Shown here one piece after another: positions 5,801 to 6,513 of a DNA stretch of 6,513 nt. The DNA comes from JBGLNJ01 sp964353405 (GTDB taxonomy: Bacteria; Chloroflexota; Anaerolineae; Fen-1058): contig CAYGWJ010000128.1 in NCBI GenBank assembly GCA_964353405.1, positions 1 through 6,513 of the forward strand, given 5' to 3'. The translations under genes were made by a program, and so were the position numbers. Below the pieces are notes generated by a model that saw nothing but the letters and a program-made list of their open reading frames with translations, was not told the origin of the DNA and ran no database searches. Numbering within the stretch: the first letter of the stretch is position 1; the number at the start of each line of letters is the position of its first letter.

Positions 5801-6511
5801 GCTTGACTCGCCTACTCCCAGAATATTGAACCCCGCGTCAGCATAGACCACCGCGCCCGTGACGGCGGTGGAAAGGTCACTGCACAGCCACAGCGCGGTA
5901 TTACCGATGTCTTGGATGGTGACATTGCGATGCAATGGCGCGATGCCTTTGAACGCGCGATAATAATCTTTGAACCCCGACACGCCTGCCGCCGCCAGCG
6001 TCCGAATCGGCCCGGCGCTGATGGCATTGACGCGGATGCCGCGCGGGCCGAGGTCGTAGGCCAGATAGCGCACGCTCGCTTCGAGCGCAGCCTTGGCCAC
6101 GCCCATGACATTGTAATTAGGCATCACCTTTTGGCTGCCGTAATACGTCATCGTGAGGACGCTGCCGCCATCGTTCATGAGCGCTTCGGCTTCCTTGACG
6201 AGCGCGGTGAAGGAATATACACTAATGTCCATCGCTGTGTGAAAGCCTTCGCGCGTCGTCTTGAAGAACGCGCCATCGAGTTCTGCCTTGTTGGCGAATC
6301 CGATGCTGTGAATCAAAATATCAATGCACTCGAAACGTTGACGCGCCTTTTCAAACAGCGCCTTGATTTCGTAATGGGTGTAAGTCTCAAATAGTGAACC
6401 TACGCCGCCAATGGCGAGGCAAAATAAGCCTTGGCCGCGCCCGCGAAGACGGTTTGCTGGTAATCTTCTCGGAGCAACGCCCAACCGCGCTCCCAACGCT
6501 CGCTCTGGATG
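5798..6511 (-). CDS. fabI: FabI-type enoyl-ACP reductase; N-terminus missing or frameshifted
   Basis: Reduces the enoyl-ACP double bond with NAD(P)H in fatty acid elongation. From about 6376 down to the stop at 5798 the translation is a clean FabI: HYEIKALFEKARQRF, DILIHSIGFA, KTTREGFHTAMDIS, TMTYYGSQKVMPNYNVMG with the catalytic Tyr (codon 6115-6113) and Lys (6094-6092), then NAISAGPIRTLAAAG and a normal C-terminal end, ALWLCSDLSTAVTGAVVY through ADAGFNILG. The frame stays open to base 6511, but 6400-6511 translates to an Arg-rich string with AGA, TTA and CGA codons. It is not the expected second half of the Rossmann entry (TYQxER...CDV), and no good start codon lies downstream of it. About 65 N-terminal residues, including the NADH-binding glycine motif, are therefore unaccounted for. 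Possible readings: a truncated pseudogene, a frameshift near 6380-6410 (real or sequencing error), or a chimera. It ends inside the spacer repeat, 78 bases from etfB. Confidence 0.8.
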   Translation of the reverse strand, partial: HPERALGARLGVAPRRLPANRLRGRGQGLFCLAIGGVGSLFETYTHYEIKALFEKARQRFECIDILIHSIGFANKAELDGAFFKTTREGFHTAMDISVYSFTALVKEAEALMNDGGSVLTMTYYGSQKVMPNYNVMGVAKAALEASVRYLAYDLGPRGIRVNAISAGPIRTLAAAGVSGFKDYYRAFKGIAPLHRNVTIQDIGNTALWLCSDLSTAVTGAVVYADAGFNILGVGESS

Positions 6512-6513
6512 AG
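6400..6513 (-). CDS. C-terminal 37 codons of an unidentified reading frame
   Basis: In the frame starting at 6513 on the minus strand, 37 codons run to a TAG at 6402-6400, just where recognisable FabI begins. The translation contains SERWERGWALLREDYQQT and ends AYFASPLAA. It has balanced composition and G/C-rich third positions like its neighbours, unlike the fabI frame over the same bases. Either another gene ends here and abuts a decapitated fabI, or this is the true fabI frame before a frameshift; ERWER faintly recalls the FabI YQGERxEKR stretch. I cannot name it. Confidence 0.4.
   Translation of the reverse strand, partial: LIQSERWERGWALLREDYQQTVFAGAAKAYFASPLAA

Noticed and set aside
6406..6416. 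CGCC/GGCG palindrome near the TAG at 6400 as a terminator or recombination site
   Set aside because: The stem has four pairs with no T-run, which is common by chance at this base composition.

Overview
All recognisable genes lie on the minus strand. The window is moderately GC-rich with tight gene spacing and short, repeat-filled gaps. No sequence proves the taxon. The protein types (a long acyl-CoA dehydrogenase with ETF, a clostridial-looking EtfA insert, an Lgt-like membrane protein paired with a TlpA thioredoxin) and the small hairpin repeats between genes would suit an environmental bacterium such as a member of the Chloroflexota. That placement is inference only.

Reading with transcription, from the right edge leftwards: (1) a FabI-type enoyl-ACP reductase whose C-terminal two thirds is excellent but whose NADH-binding N-terminus is not present in its frame; another frame over 6400-6513 looks more protein-like there. 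(2) etfB. (3) etfA. (4) a 576-residue acyl-CoA dehydrogenase of the long type with a C-terminal extension. (5) a 155-codon gene of unknown function with a strong ribosome binding site. After a gap of about 190 bases with a candidate promoter come (6) a membrane-anchored TlpA/ResA-like thioredoxin and (7) an Lgt-family membrane protein cut by the left edge.

Genes 2-4 form a clear unit. The dehydrogenase oxidises (or reduces) an acyl-CoA at its FAD, and EtfAB is the electron carrier that exchanges with it. fabI is a fatty acid synthesis gene placed directly upstream. Genes 6-7 form a second unit at the cell envelope, with 10 bases between them.

The most unusual structure is in the spacers. The three junctions fabI/etfB, etfB/etfA and etfA/dehydrogenase each carry a small hairpin-forming repeat that begins in, at, or within a few bases of the upstream gene's stop codon and leaves the next ribosome binding site intact. 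Two of the three belong to one family (TGACCGCAG / GACTGCGGTC words). The third is a neat tandem of two hairpins, each with an 8-base-pair stem and a 5-base loop. No tRNA, rRNA, CRISPR array, transposase gene or convincing plus-strand gene was seen, and no stretch over 300 bases lacks a gene.
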